Shown here: positions 25,418 through 34,127 of the stretch, piece by piece
Numbering within the stretch: the stretch's first letter is position 1
Layout: every line of letters starts with the position of its first letter
NCBI RefSeq assembly: GCF_028682455.1
Contig: NZ_JANHLD010000001.1
Location: 1,116,001-1,180,000, forward strand
DNA from: Pseudomonas putida
Lineage (GTDB): Bacteria > Pseudomonadota > Gammaproteobacteria > Pseudomonadales > Pseudomonadaceae
Direction of reading: 5' to 3'
DNA: 64,000 bases
Translations under genes and position numbers: made by a program
The notes under the pieces: model-generated
The model's database searches: none
Told to the model about the DNA's origin: nothing
The model's input: only the letters and a program-made list of their open reading frames with translations

Positions 25418-27145
25418 TCACAGGAAGGGCAAGGCTTGTGGCAGGTCCAGTTCCAGCGCCCAGCGCAGTGGTCCGCCGTCGCCCGGGGTAATAACCTGGG
25501 CCTTGGCCTGCAAGCGCAACAGCAGGCGCTGGATGCTCGCATGGGCCAGCAGGGCGCGGGTGTCCTCGGGGGGCGGCTCGACCCAGGGCGACAGCACAAG
25601 GCTCAGGCGCAGCAAGCCTCGTGGCTGGATAGTGGTGGTCAGGTGCAGGTCGATCCGCGCCGGCAACGCTACCCGTTGCAGGTAGCCGAACAGGCTGTCG
25701 AGCAACTGTCGGTAGTGGCGGGCGTCGATCCAGGCGCATTGCAGGGCGCGCAGGCCGGGACCAATGTCCAGCTGGCAAGCTTGGGCGGCGAGTCGCTGGC
25801 GCCAGGGGGCGAGGAGTTCATCGGTCAATAAGCCCAGGTTGTGGGCTTCGGTGTGTGCCTCCTGTTCGTGGGCATCCAGCGCCATCACTTCATCGACCCG
25901 GGCCAGGCTCTGGCGCATGTCGTCCAGTTGCCTGGCCAGCGCGTTCAGGCTGGGCTGCGGGTTGTCGGTGCCGGGTTGCAAGGCCTGGTTGAGGTTCTCT
26001 TGCATGCTCTGCAGCAGGGCCTGCAGCTCGTGGCTGACGGCCACCAGCGTGGCGCTCTTGAGGTGGCTTTCAAACCGCGCCTCGGCCCCTTCGTGGCGCA
26101 GGGTGGTGAGTAGCTTGTCGCGCTCGGTCAGGTCGCGCATGCCGCCGAGCATGGCGATCAGTTTGCCGGCCTCGTCACGAAACGGCGTGCACCAGATATG
26201 CAGGGCGGTTGGCACCCCGGAGATGTCGACCACAGCCTCGGTCATGAAGGGTTCTTCACGGATCACCGCCTCGCGAAAGCGCAGCCATGAGCGCTCGCGC
26301 ATAGGCGCCGCGAGCCACAGCGCCCGGTCGATGGTTGTGCCGCGGATCATCTCGAAACTTTCGCCGGTGTAGGTCAGGTAGCGGCGATTGCACATCAGCA
26401 GGTGGCCTTCCAGGTCGCGCACGAACATGGGGTAGGGCGCCGAGTCGAGCAGGCCCCGCAACAGGCCGTATTCGCGCAGCTGTCGCGGGTCGACCAGCGA
26501 ACCCTGTACCCGCCCGGTGTCATCGCCGGCCACCAGGCCATGGTTGCGGGCGACTTCCAGCAGTTGGAAGTCATTGTCGACCTTGAGCTTCTGGTGCAGG
26601 CGCGCCTTGTAGGTGCTGACGGTCTTGTAGCTCAGGCTCAGTTGCCCGGCGATGTCCTTGTTGTTCAGGCCCTGGCTGAGCATCTGCAGTACGGTCAGTT
26701 CACGGCCGGAGAGCTGCTCCAGTTCGCTTTCGCCCTCCTGGCGCGGCGCCTCGGTGCGGGTTGCCTCGCGGGGGAAGTAGCTGCGCCCGTGGCTGACCGC
26801 CTGCAGGGCATGTTCCAGCTCGGTCAGCGCCTCGGTCTTGCTCACATATGCGTCGGCCCCGGCCTGTAGCGAGCGGGCAGCGTACAGGCTGGCCTCCTGG
26901 ACGCTGTACACCAGCAGCTTGATGCCCTCATGGCTGGCGCGCAGGCGGCGCAGCAGGTCCAACCCGCCCAGGCGCGGCACCAGCAGTTCGAGAATCACCA
27001 GCTCCGGGTGCAGTTGGCGGCATTTGTCCAGGGCATCCTGGCCGTTGTCGACCTCGGCCAGCACCTGGTGGCCCGTGCGCGCAAGCAAGGCCCGCAGCCC
27101 GTCGCGAACGATGGGCAGGTGGTCCACGAGCAGCACTGTGCTCAT
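25418..27145 (-). CDS. fused regulator: receiver, LuxR HTH, PAS and degenerate histidine-kinase module
   Basis: 575 residues. A NarL-type receiver (1-120) has Asp8, Lys103 and Glu53 where the phospho-acceptor Asp is expected (ILELLVP, against the usual LLDLNMP). A LuxR HTH (about 143-205) has LSGRELTVLQMLSQG and NKDIAGQLSLSYKTVSTYK. A PAS domain follows at about 225-340, then a kinase-like region with a retained H-box VAVSHELQALL (His372). The C-terminal part (about 430-575) sits where HATPase_c should be but lacks recognisable N, G1 and G2 boxes. A receiver plus HTH in front of PAS and kinase-like modules is unusual. The ATG at 27145 fits the receiver start. The gene diverges from the autotransporter gene, its likely target. 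Confidence 0.85.
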   Translation of the reverse strand: MSTVLLVDHLPIVRDGLRALLARTGHQVLAEVDNGQDALDKCRQLHPELVILELLVPRLGGLDLLRRLRASHEGIKLLVYSVQEASLYAARSLQAGADAYVSKTEALTELEHALQAVSHGRSYFPREATRTEAPRQEGESELEQLSGRELTVLQMLSQGLNNKDIAGQLSLSYKTVSTYKARLHQKLKVDNDFQLLEVARNHGLVAGDDTGRVQGSLVDPRQLREYGLLRGLLDSAPYPMFVRDLEGHLLMCNRRYLTYTGESFEMIRGTTIDRALWLAAPMRERSWLRFREAVIREEPFMTEAVVDISGVPTALHIWCTPFRDEAGKLIAMLGGMRDLTERDKLLTTLRHEGAEARFESHLKSATLVAVSHELQALLQSMQENLNQALQPGTDNPQPSLNALARQLDDMRQSLARVDEVMALDAHEQEAHTEAHNLGLLTDELLAPWRQRLAAQACQLDIGPGLRALQCAWIDARHYRQLLDSLFGYLQRVALPARIDLHLTTTIQPRGLLRLSLVLSPWVEPPPEDTRALLAHASIQRLLLRLQAKAQVITPGDGGPLRWALELDLPQALPFL

Positions 27146-27296
27146 GCGCAGTTACCTCCGAGGCGGTTCCCGCCCAAGCATAGTTCAGTACGGTCGAGAG
27201 TCACTCCTACAAGGGCGTGGATGTTGCTCCGACATAAGCCTCCCCGGCACTCGCGCAGACTGCACGCACCCCATTTCCAGCGCCCGCGAGGCTGCC

Positions 27297-30200
27297 ATGA
27301 AAACCTTCACCCGTCATCCACGCCCTCCGAAGTTCCAGCGCAGCTGCCTGGGCCAGGCCATCGGCCTGGTACTGGCGGGACTGTTCAGCCTCAACGTGAT
27401 TGAAGCCGAAGCCGAGGACAACGCCATCGAAGCACCGGCCCGGGACGTCGACCCACCCTCGGCCGCCGGCGTCATGGCCAGCCCGTCCTACCTGCAGCTC
27501 GCCCTGCAGGCCAGTGAAGACGCCCCCCGGGTGTTTGCCGCACGCCTGCTTGGCGCCCCGGCACCGATCAACGTCACCGTTGCCGACGGCATTGGCATTG
27601 CCACTGCCGGCGCCCACGACGATGCCACCGTCAACCTGGCTGCCGCGCGTACCGTGGGTGTACTGGCCCAGGGCGCCAGCAGCGTCGGCTTCAACGGCGG
27701 CACCGTCAACAGCAGCGCACTCATCGCCGCCAACGCTGCCGGCCAGACCGGCCTGCTGGCAAGCAATGGCGGCCAGCTCAGCGGGAACGGCGTGACCGTC
27801 AACCTGGCGCCCAAGGCCTCCAATGGCGTTGTACTCACCGTCAGCAACATGACCGGCGTCAGCGCCAAAAGCGCTGGCCAGGTATCGCTGCGTGACAGCA
27901 ACGTCAGCATGGGCGGCAACGTCAGCGGCCTGAACAACCAGGGCCTGGTGGCCAGCGGTAGCGGCAGCCACATCGATTTTGCCGGCGGCAGCGTCAGCAC
28001 CCTGTCGAAAGGTTCGGTCGCTGTCGTGGCGCAAGACGGTGGCAGCATCCGCCTGAGCGAGGGCAGTGTGATCAGCACCACCGGTGCGCCCAGCCCGACC
28101 ACCGCCAGCCATGGCCTCAAAGCCACTGGCGCTGGCAGCCGGATCGATGCAAGCGATGTAGCGGTCAACGTCGGTGCTGCGGGGGCAAGTGCTGTCCGCG
28201 CCGAGGACGGCGCGCACATTCAGCTCAAGGACAGCACCCTGCTCAGCACTTCGGCGGCCTCCAGCACCAGCAGTACGGCCATCCTGCATGCGCTCGGCGG
28301 TGCCTCGATCGAGGCCGACAGGTCTCAGGTCAGTGCAACCGGCAACTACCTCGGCGGTGTACGCGCCGACGGCGCCGGCAGCAGTGTCACGGTGAAAAAC
28401 GGCAGCAGCCTGTCGATCAAGGGTTCCGGCAGCGCCGCTGACTATGCCTCGGGCGCCCGCGCCATGAACGGTGGCGCGGTTGTCCTGCAGGACAGCACGG
28501 TGTCGACCCAGGGCACTTTCAGCCATGGCGTCTCGGTGGAAGGCAGTGGCTCCCGGGCCGATGTCTCGAACAGCAGCATTAATGTGGACGGTGCTCGCTC
28601 ACACGGTATCTACGTCAAGGATGGCGCCAGTGCCGCGGTGAACAGCAGTAAGATCAGCCTCGATACTGTTCCCGGCAATGCCGGCCCCTGGGGCCTCGGC
28701 GCGTTGGTCGAAGGCACTGGTTCATCCCTGCGCCTGGACGACAGTGAAGTGCGCACCACCCAGAAAACCAGCTATGGCGCACGTGCCCTGGCAGGTGCCA
28801 ACCTGGAGATCAACAACGGCCTGATCGACACCCAGGGCAATTACTCGACCGGCCTGACCGCCGCCAGCTCGACTGTGGTGGCCCGCAACCTCACCATCAC
28901 CACCTCGGGTAACGACAACGCCATGGGCGTCGTCGCCGATACCGCTTCCACCATTACCCTGTACGGCGGCTCGGTGACCACCACCGGCAACGGCTCGCCG
29001 ATCTCGTCCAACCTGACCTTTCCCCATGCCCTGGCCTCCCGCAACCCCGGCGCGCAACTCAACGCCTATGGCACCAGCGTGCGCACCACCGGCACCCAGG
29101 CGTACGGCGCGGCGGTGGACGACGGCGGCAGCATGTTGCTCGATGGCCTTTCGGTGCAGACCGAAGGCCAGTATTCGGTAGGCCTGTACGCCGGCATCGG
29201 CAAGCTCAAGCCCTCTGCGGTGAGCCTGATTGCCCGCAACGTCAGCGTCGAAACCCATGGCGACCAGGCCCCCGGTGCGCTGGTCAGCCGCCAGTACCAG
29301 GCCGATGAAGCCAAGCTGGAGCTGTTCGATTCGACCGTCAGCACCCACGGCCTGCGATCCCACGGCCTGCAGGCGGAGTCCGGGGCGCAACTGAGCGCCA
29401 GCAACACCTCGGCCAGCACCACCGGTGTCAGTGCCCTCGGCGCCCTCGCCAACAACACCGCCCATGTCGATCTCGACCAGGTCGGGGTGAACACCAGCGG
29501 TGACCTGGCCCACGGCGCCGTAGCCAAGAACGGGGGCGTACTGGCCGCCAGCGCCAGCGTGATCAACGCCTCCGGCCAGGAGGCCGCCGCACTGTACGCC
29601 CAGGGCACCGATACCCTCACGGGCAAGGCAACCATCGACAACAGCGTGCTGCACAACCGTGACGGCGCCACCGTCGGGGTGGCCGGGGTGGCCGACATCA
29701 GCCTGATCGACTCCATCGTTGGCGGCAGCGGCCAATGGCTGAATGTCGACAGCGCAGTGGCCAGCGACGGCAGCACCATGCCCGACATGGGCACCGGCCA
29801 GTGGCAGGGCGTGGGCAGTACCCTGGCCAGCGCCGGCAATGCGCGGATCGATGTATCGGGTTCGGTGCTCAACGGCTCGGCACGCACTGCTGCAGGCAGC
29901 GACTCCACGGTCAGCCTGAGCGACACCAGCATCTGGAACCTGACCGGTGAATCGAATCTGGGCAGCCTGCGCAACGAAGCCAGCCTGATCGATTTCAGCG
30001 CCCCGGTAGGCGGCAGTTTCAAGAACCTGACCGTCAACAACTACCACGGCGACAACGGCACCATTGCCCTGAACACCTACCTGTACACCGACAACTCGCC
30101 TTCGGACAAACTGGTGGTGGATGGCGGCACGGCCGATGGCAGCAGCAACCTGATGATCAAGAACGCCGGCGGCCCCGGCGCCCTGACCCAGGGCAATGGC

Positions 30201-31472
30201 ATCATGGTGGTCGATGCAGTCAACGGCGCCACTACCGATACCGAGGCCTTTCGCCTGCTCAACCGGGTCAAGGCCGGCCCCTATGAATACACCTTGCATC
30301 GCGCGAGCCAGGACGACAGCAACGGTGAAGCCTGGTACCTGCGTTCCACCAAGGATGCCGACCCTGTGGATCCGGTAAAACCAGTAGACCCGGTGAATCC
30401 AGTCAACCCAGTCAACCCGGTAGATCCGCTCGACCCTGTGGTCAACCCGGTTCCCGACACCCCGGTACGTCCACAGGTGCCCAATTACCGTGCAGAAACC
30501 TCGCTGTACCGTGCGCTGCCCTCGATGCTGCTGCACTACAGCCACGCGATGGTCGATACCCTGCACGAGCGGGTTGGCGAAGAGCGTCGCCTGGCCACCG
30601 ATCCACTGCCTGGCGAGGCCGTCGATACCTACGGCCCGAGCCTGGGCTGGGGTCGCCTGATCTACCGCAAGGGTGAGCAGGACCTGGGCGACGGCGCCAG
30701 CGCCGACTATCGCATCCACGCCTTCCAGGTGGGTGCCGACCTGTACCGCAACGACGACATCGATGGCAGCACCGACCAGGCCGGCCTGTCGCTGAGCATC
30801 GGTCGCATTGCCGGCAGCGTCGAACACAACGATGGCGCCAATGCCGGTGATGACCTGCTGCGCGCCTACGGTGTGGGTGGCTACTGGACCCACTTCGGCC
30901 CTGAAGGCTGGTACCTCGATGGTGTGCTGCAGTTCAACCAGTTCGACCTCAAGACCAGCCCCAACGACCTGGACGGTCTTAAAACCCGCGCTCGTGGTGT
31001 GACCGCCTCGCTGGAAGCCGGCTACCCGTTCCATGCCGAGAAAGACAAGGACCTGCACGTGGAGCCGCAAGCCCAGGTGATCGTCAGCAAGATCAAGGTC
31101 GACGACACCCATGACGAAGCCTCGGATGTACGCTTCGACGACGTCGACTCGCTGACCGGCCGCATTGGTGTACGCATCGACAAGGACTGGTTCCGCGAAG
31201 ACGACAAAGGCAAGATCCACCGCACCAATGCCTGGGTCCGTCCAAGTGTGTGGCACGAGTTCAAGGGCAAGGCCAAGACTGAGTTCTCGTCGGCCGATGG
31301 CTACATTCCCTTCGGTACGGACATGAGCGGCACATGGGGTGAGATGAACATGGGCGTGGACTACCAAGTCAACGAACGCACGACGGTGACGGGTTCGCTG
31401 GGTTACCAGAAGGCGTTTGGCGAAGACAGCAGGAGCTATGAAGGCATGATCGGGATCAAGGTCAAGTTCTGA
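27297..31472 (+). CDS. type V autotransporter, beta-helical passenger with C-terminal barrel
   Basis: 1391 residues starting at MKTFTRHPRPPKFQRSC (27297). An extended signal peptide with basic N-region ends near residue 38. The passenger (about 90-1010) is built of many short Ser/Thr/Gly/Asn-rich strands with recurring patterns such as STQGTFSHGVSVEGSGS and SYGARALAGANLEINN, the signature of a pertactin-like right-handed beta-helix. A Pro-Val-Asp/Asn linker follows (1022-1052), then an autotransporter beta-barrel (about 1110-1391) ending in the canonical terminal Phe (IKVKF). It probably presents or releases an adhesin-like passenger. No protease or esterase motif is seen. A longer upstream frame overlaps the regulator gene and is not coding. 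Confidence 0.9.
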   Translation: MKTFTRHPRPPKFQRSCLGQAIGLVLAGLFSLNVIEAEAEDNAIEAPARDVDPPSAAGVMASPSYLQLALQASEDAPRVFAARLLGAPAPINVTVADGIGIATAGAHDDATVNLAAARTVGVLAQGASSVGFNGGTVNSSALIAANAAGQTGLLASNGGQLSGNGVTVNLAPKASNGVVLTVSNMTGVSAKSAGQVSLRDSNVSMGGNVSGLNNQGLVASGSGSHIDFAGGSVSTLSKGSVAVVAQDGGSIRLSEGSVISTTGAPSPTTASHGLKATGAGSRIDASDVAVNVGAAGASAVRAEDGAHIQLKDSTLLSTSAASSTSSTAILHALGGASIEADRSQVSATGNYLGGVRADGAGSSVTVKNGSSLSIKGSGSAADYASGARAMNGGAVVLQDSTVSTQGTFSHGVSVEGSGSRADVSNSSINVDGARSHGIYVKDGASAAVNSSKISLDTVPGNAGPWGLGALVEGTGSSLRLDDSEVRTTQKTSYGARALAGANLEINNGLIDTQGNYSTGLTAASSTVVARNLTITTSGNDNAMGVVADTASTITLYGGSVTTTGNGSPISSNLTFPHALASRNPGAQLNAYGTSVRTTGTQAYGAAVDDGGSMLLDGLSVQTEGQYSVGLYAGIGKLKPSAVSLIARNVSVETHGDQAPGALVSRQYQADEAKLELFDSTVSTHGLRSHGLQAESGAQLSASNTSASTTGVSALGALANNTAHVDLDQVGVNTSGDLAHGAVAKNGGVLAASASVINASGQEAAALYAQGTDTLTGKATIDNSVLHNRDGATVGVAGVADISLIDSIVGGSGQWLNVDSAVASDGSTMPDMGTGQWQGVGSTLASAGNARIDVSGSVLNGSARTAAGSDSTVSLSDTSIWNLTGESNLGSLRNEASLIDFSAPVGGSFKNLTVNNYHGDNGTIALNTYLYTDNSPSDKLVVDGGTADGSSNLMIKNAGGPGALTQGNGIMVVDAVNGATTDTEAFRLLNRVKAGPYEYTLHRASQDDSNGEAWYLRSTKDADPVDPVKPVDPVNPVNPVNPVDPLDPVVNPVPDTPVRPQVPNYRAETSLYRALPSMLLHYSHAMVDTLHERVGEERRLATDPLPGEAVDTYGPSLGWGRLIYRKGEQDLGDGASADYRIHAFQVGADLYRNDDIDGSTDQAGLSLSIGRIAGSVEHNDGANAGDDLLRAYGVGGYWTHFGPEGWYLDGVLQFNQFDLKTSPNDLDGLKTRARGVTASLEAGYPFHAEKDKDLHVEPQAQVIVSKIKVDDTHDEASDVRFDDVDSLTGRIGVRIDKDWFREDDKGKIHRTNAWVRPSVWHEFKGKAKTEFSSADGYIPFGTDMSGTWGEMNMGVDYQVNERTTVTGSLGYQKAFGEDSRSYEGMIGIKVKF
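30360..30452 (+). repeat. Asp/Asn-Pro-Val triplet repeats in autotransporter linker
   Basis: Ninety-three bases encode 31 residues built almost only of DPV, NPV and KPV units between the beta-helix and the barrel. The codons vary, so the array is conserved at protein level more than as perfect DNA repeats. Its length could vary between strains by slippage or recombination. Confidence 0.75.
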
Positions 31473-31476
31473 CAGG

Positions 31477-31519
31477 CATCGCGGGGCCCGCTCCTACAGA
31501 TGGAGTGGGCCCCGCGATG
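31477..31519. terminator. bidirectional terminator/REP hairpin
   Basis: CATCGCGGGGCCCGCTCC and GGAGTGGGCCCCGCGATG form an 18-bp stem with one mismatch and a 7-nt loop, placed exactly between the convergent autotransporter and MFS genes (4 bp from each stop). Confidence 0.72.
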
Positions 31520-31522
31520 GTT

Positions 31523-32740
31523 TCAGGCCTTTTTGACCGAAGGCAACAGCACCGTCAGAATCCCCAGCAATGGCAGATAGGAACACAACCGGTACACCGC
31601 CTCGATCCCGTGACTGTCCGCAAGATGCCCCAGCAGCGCCGCTCCAATCCCGCCAAAGCCGAACATCAGGCCAAAAAATACCCCCGCAATCATGCCGACG
31701 TTCCCCGGCACCAACTCCTGGGCAAACACCACGATCGCCGAAAAGGCCGACGCCAGGATGAAGCCGATGATCATGCTCAGTACACCGGTCCAGAACAGGT
31801 CTACGTAAGGCAGCGCCAGGGTGAAGGGCGCAGCCCCCAGGATCGAGAACCAGATCACCGCCTTGCGCCCGATCCTGTCGCCGATAGGGCCGCCAAAGAA
31901 GGTGCCTGCCGCCACAGCGCCCAGGAACAGGAACAGGTACAACTGCGAGTTGGCGATCGATACGTCGAATTTCTCGATCAGGTAGAAGGTGAAGTAGCTG
32001 GTCAGGCTGGTCATGTAGAAATACTTGGAGAACACCAGCAGTGCCAGCACCACCAGGGCAAAGGTCACCCGCCCCTTGGACAACCCGTGGGTCGCCTGGC
32101 TGCCCTGCTTGAGCTTGAACAGGTCCAGGTGGTGGCGGTACCAGCGGCTCAGGCCATACAGCACGGCTATGGCGAACACGGCGAACAGGCCGAACCAGGC
32201 GACATGGCCCTGGCCATAGGGGATGACGATGGCCGCTGCCAGCAACGGGCCGAACGCACTGCCGGCATTACCACCCACCTGGAAGGTCGACTGTGCCAGC
32301 CCGTATCGCCCCCCGGAGGCCAGGCGCGCCACGCGCGAAGCTTCCGGGTGGAAGGTCGAAGAGCCGATGCCTACCAGCGCCGAGGCGAGCAGGATCGCGG
32401 GAAAACTGCCCACGAAGGCCAGCATCAAAATGCCGACCAGGGTGCACACCATGCCGGTGGGCAGCAGCCAGGGCTTGGGGTGGCGGTCGGTGTGATAACC
32501 CACCCAGGGTTGTAGCAGCGAGGCGGTGAGCTGGAAGGTCAGGGTGATCAGGCCGATCTGGGTGAAGCTCAGGCCATAGTTGGCCTTGAGGATCGGGTAG
32601 ATCGACGGCAGTACCGCCTGGATCAAGTCGTTGATCAGGTGGGCGAGGGCACAGGCACCGATGACCCGTATGACCAATGGGCTGGCTTGGCGGGCAACCG
32701 AGGCGCTGGCCAAGGCTGGGTTGAGGCTGGTGGATGACAT
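31523..32740 (-). CDS. fsr: MFS exporter, fosmidomycin resistance (Fsr) type
   Basis: 405-residue major facilitator protein with 12 predicted helices. It has the Fsr-family opening LAHLINDLIQAVLPSIYPIL, the motif A-like loop GYHTDRHPKP, and FHPEASRVARLASGGRYG, characteristic of the family. Fsr of E. coli exports fosmidomycin; natural substrates are uncertain. The ATG at 32740 fits the family start. The gene diverges from an AraC-type regulator across about 104 bp, a pairing often seen for inducible MFS exporters. Confidence 0.87.
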   Translation of the reverse strand: MSSTSLNPALASASVARQASPLVIRVIGACALAHLINDLIQAVLPSIYPILKANYGLSFTQIGLITLTFQLTASLLQPWVGYHTDRHPKPWLLPTGMVCTLVGILMLAFVGSFPAILLASALVGIGSSTFHPEASRVARLASGGRYGLAQSTFQVGGNAGSAFGPLLAAAIVIPYGQGHVAWFGLFAVFAIAVLYGLSRWYRHHLDLFKLKQGSQATHGLSKGRVTFALVVLALLVFSKYFYMTSLTSYFTFYLIEKFDVSIANSQLYLFLFLGAVAAGTFFGGPIGDRIGRKAVIWFSILGAAPFTLALPYVDLFWTGVLSMIIGFILASAFSAIVVFAQELVPGNVGMIAGVFFGLMFGFGGIGAALLGHLADSHGIEAVYRLCSYLPLLGILTVLLPSVKKA

Positions 32741-32844
32741 GCTGAGGCTTCCGCAGGCAAGGGATTCAAGGTTGCAGCGTTATCCTAGGGGCGGCAGAAT
32801 TGCCTGTCTCACGCTATTCGGGCAATTACTCTCGCAAAAAGGGC

Positions 32845-33621
32845 ATGACGATGAAGCCGTTGGCTGTAATCCTGCAAGAAATCGACGACGGCCCCTGGGC
32901 GGTGCGCAGCAGAGCCACCGACTATCCGGAAAACCGCTTCATCGCGCCCCATTCCCACCGCAAGCATCAACTGATCTATGCCATCGAGGGCGTCATGGTC
33001 GTGCATTCGGCCCTGCATCAGTGGACCGTCCCGCCCAGCCGGGGCATCTGGATGCCCAAGGGGCACGTGCACTGGATCCGCTGCATTGGCGAGGTAAAGA
33101 TGCGCAGTGTTTTCGTGCAGCCCGATGAGCGGCTCCAGTTGCCCGACGAAACCCGTACAGTGAGTATTTCACCGCTGCTCAGCGAGCTGATCAAAGCCTC
33201 GGTCGGCATCGCCCAGCCCTGTGCGGCCGACTCGCGAGAGGCGCGGGTTCTGCGCCTGATCCTCGATGAACTGCAAGTCTTGCCGACCTTGCCCCTGCAC
33301 CTGCCGCAGCCGAGTGACCCGCGCCTGCAGCGCATCTGTTCTACCCTGCAAACTGACCCAGGCGACGGATCGACCTTGTCGCAATGGAGCGTGTGGTTGA
33401 ACCTTGACGAGAAAACCATCCAGCGGCTATTTCGCAAGGAGACCGGCATGACCTTCGGCCAGTGGCGCCAGCAAGCGCGCTTGCTGCTGGCCCTTGAGCG
33501 GATTGCGGTGGGCGGCAAGATCATCGATGTGGCCACCGAGCTTGGCTACGACAGCCCCAGCGCGTTCACTACCATGTTCAAGAAGCAGTTCGGCACGACC
33601 CCCAGCCACTTCTTCAAGTAG
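32845..33621 (+). CDS. AraC family regulator with cupin sensor
   Basis: 258 residues. The N-terminal AraC-binding/cupin domain (about 20-110) has APHSHRKHQLIYAIEG and a second barrel stretch PPSRGIWMPKGHVHWI. The C-terminal two-HTH AraC domain (about 160-257) has the second-helix motif VATELGYDSPSAFTTMFKKQ. The layout resembles NimR/YdeO-like regulators of adjacent MFS exporters. The start is ATG 32845, or the next Met two codons on. It is divergent from the Fsr-type exporter, so local control is likely. Confidence 0.86.
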   Translation: MTMKPLAVILQEIDDGPWAVRSRATDYPENRFIAPHSHRKHQLIYAIEGVMVVHSALHQWTVPPSRGIWMPKGHVHWIRCIGEVKMRSVFVQPDERLQLPDETRTVSISPLLSELIKASVGIAQPCAADSREARVLRLILDELQVLPTLPLHLPQPSDPRLQRICSTLQTDPGDGSTLSQWSVWLNLDEKTIQRLFRKETGMTFGQWRQQARLLLALERIAVGGKIIDVATELGYDSPSAFTTMFKKQFGTTPSHFFK

Positions 33622-33637
33622 AGAATGGAGAACCCGG

Positions 33638-34117
33638 ATGATCAGCAAAAATACTATTTGTCTCTGGTACGAAGGCGACGCACTGGAGGCAGCAACGTTC
33701 TACGCCAAGACCTTCCCCGACAGCGCCGTGGGCGCCGTCCACCTGGCCCCAGGCGACTATCCGGCCGGCCAGCAGGGCGATGTGCTGACCGTCGAATTCA
33801 CGGTGATGGGCATCCCTTGCCTGGGCCTCAATGGCGGGCCGATGTTCAAGCACAGCGAGGCGTTCTCGTTCCAGGTGGCCACCGACGACCAGGCAGAGAC
33901 CGACCGCCTGTGGCACGCGATCGTCGATAACGGCGGCGAAGAGAGCGCCTGCGGCTGGTGCCGGGACAAATGGGGACTGTCGTGGCAGATCACTCCGCGG
34001 GTGTTGACCGAGGCCTACACCCAGCCAGACCGTGCCGCCGCCAAGCGTGCGTTCGAGGCGATGATGACCATGACCAAGATCGACATTGCGGCCATCGAGG
34101 CAGCGGTCAGGGGGTGA
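33638..34117 (+). CDS. VOC-fold protein, PhnB/3-dmu-9-like
   Basis: 159 residues with the glyoxalase/VOC pattern of the 3-demethylubiquinone-9 methyltransferase-like (PhnB) family: ICLWYEGDALEAATFYAKTF, then CLGLNGGP and KHSEAFSFQV, and DKWGLSWQITP near the end. These proteins have no methyltransferase fold despite the common label, and most have unknown function. GGAG precedes the ATG at 33638. The gene starts 16 bp after the AraC gene, so co-transcription is likely. Confidence 0.84.
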   Translation: MISKNTICLWYEGDALEAATFYAKTFPDSAVGAVHLAPGDYPAGQQGDVLTVEFTVMGIPCLGLNGGPMFKHSEAFSFQVATDDQAETDRLWHAIVDNGGEESACGWCRDKWGLSWQITPRVLTEAYTQPDRAAAKRAFEAMMTMTKIDIAAIEAAVRG

Positions 34118-34127
34118 GCGGCAGCGC

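Noticed and set aside
26838..27296. Upstream extension of the autotransporter frame by 153 codons
   Set aside because: It overlaps the divergent regulator gene on the opposite strand; a proper signal peptide starts at 27297.
28722..31367. 881-residue open frame on the minus strand
   Set aside because: It mirrors the autotransporter gene; the translation is Val/Gly/Ala-rich low-complexity sequence produced by the repeats.
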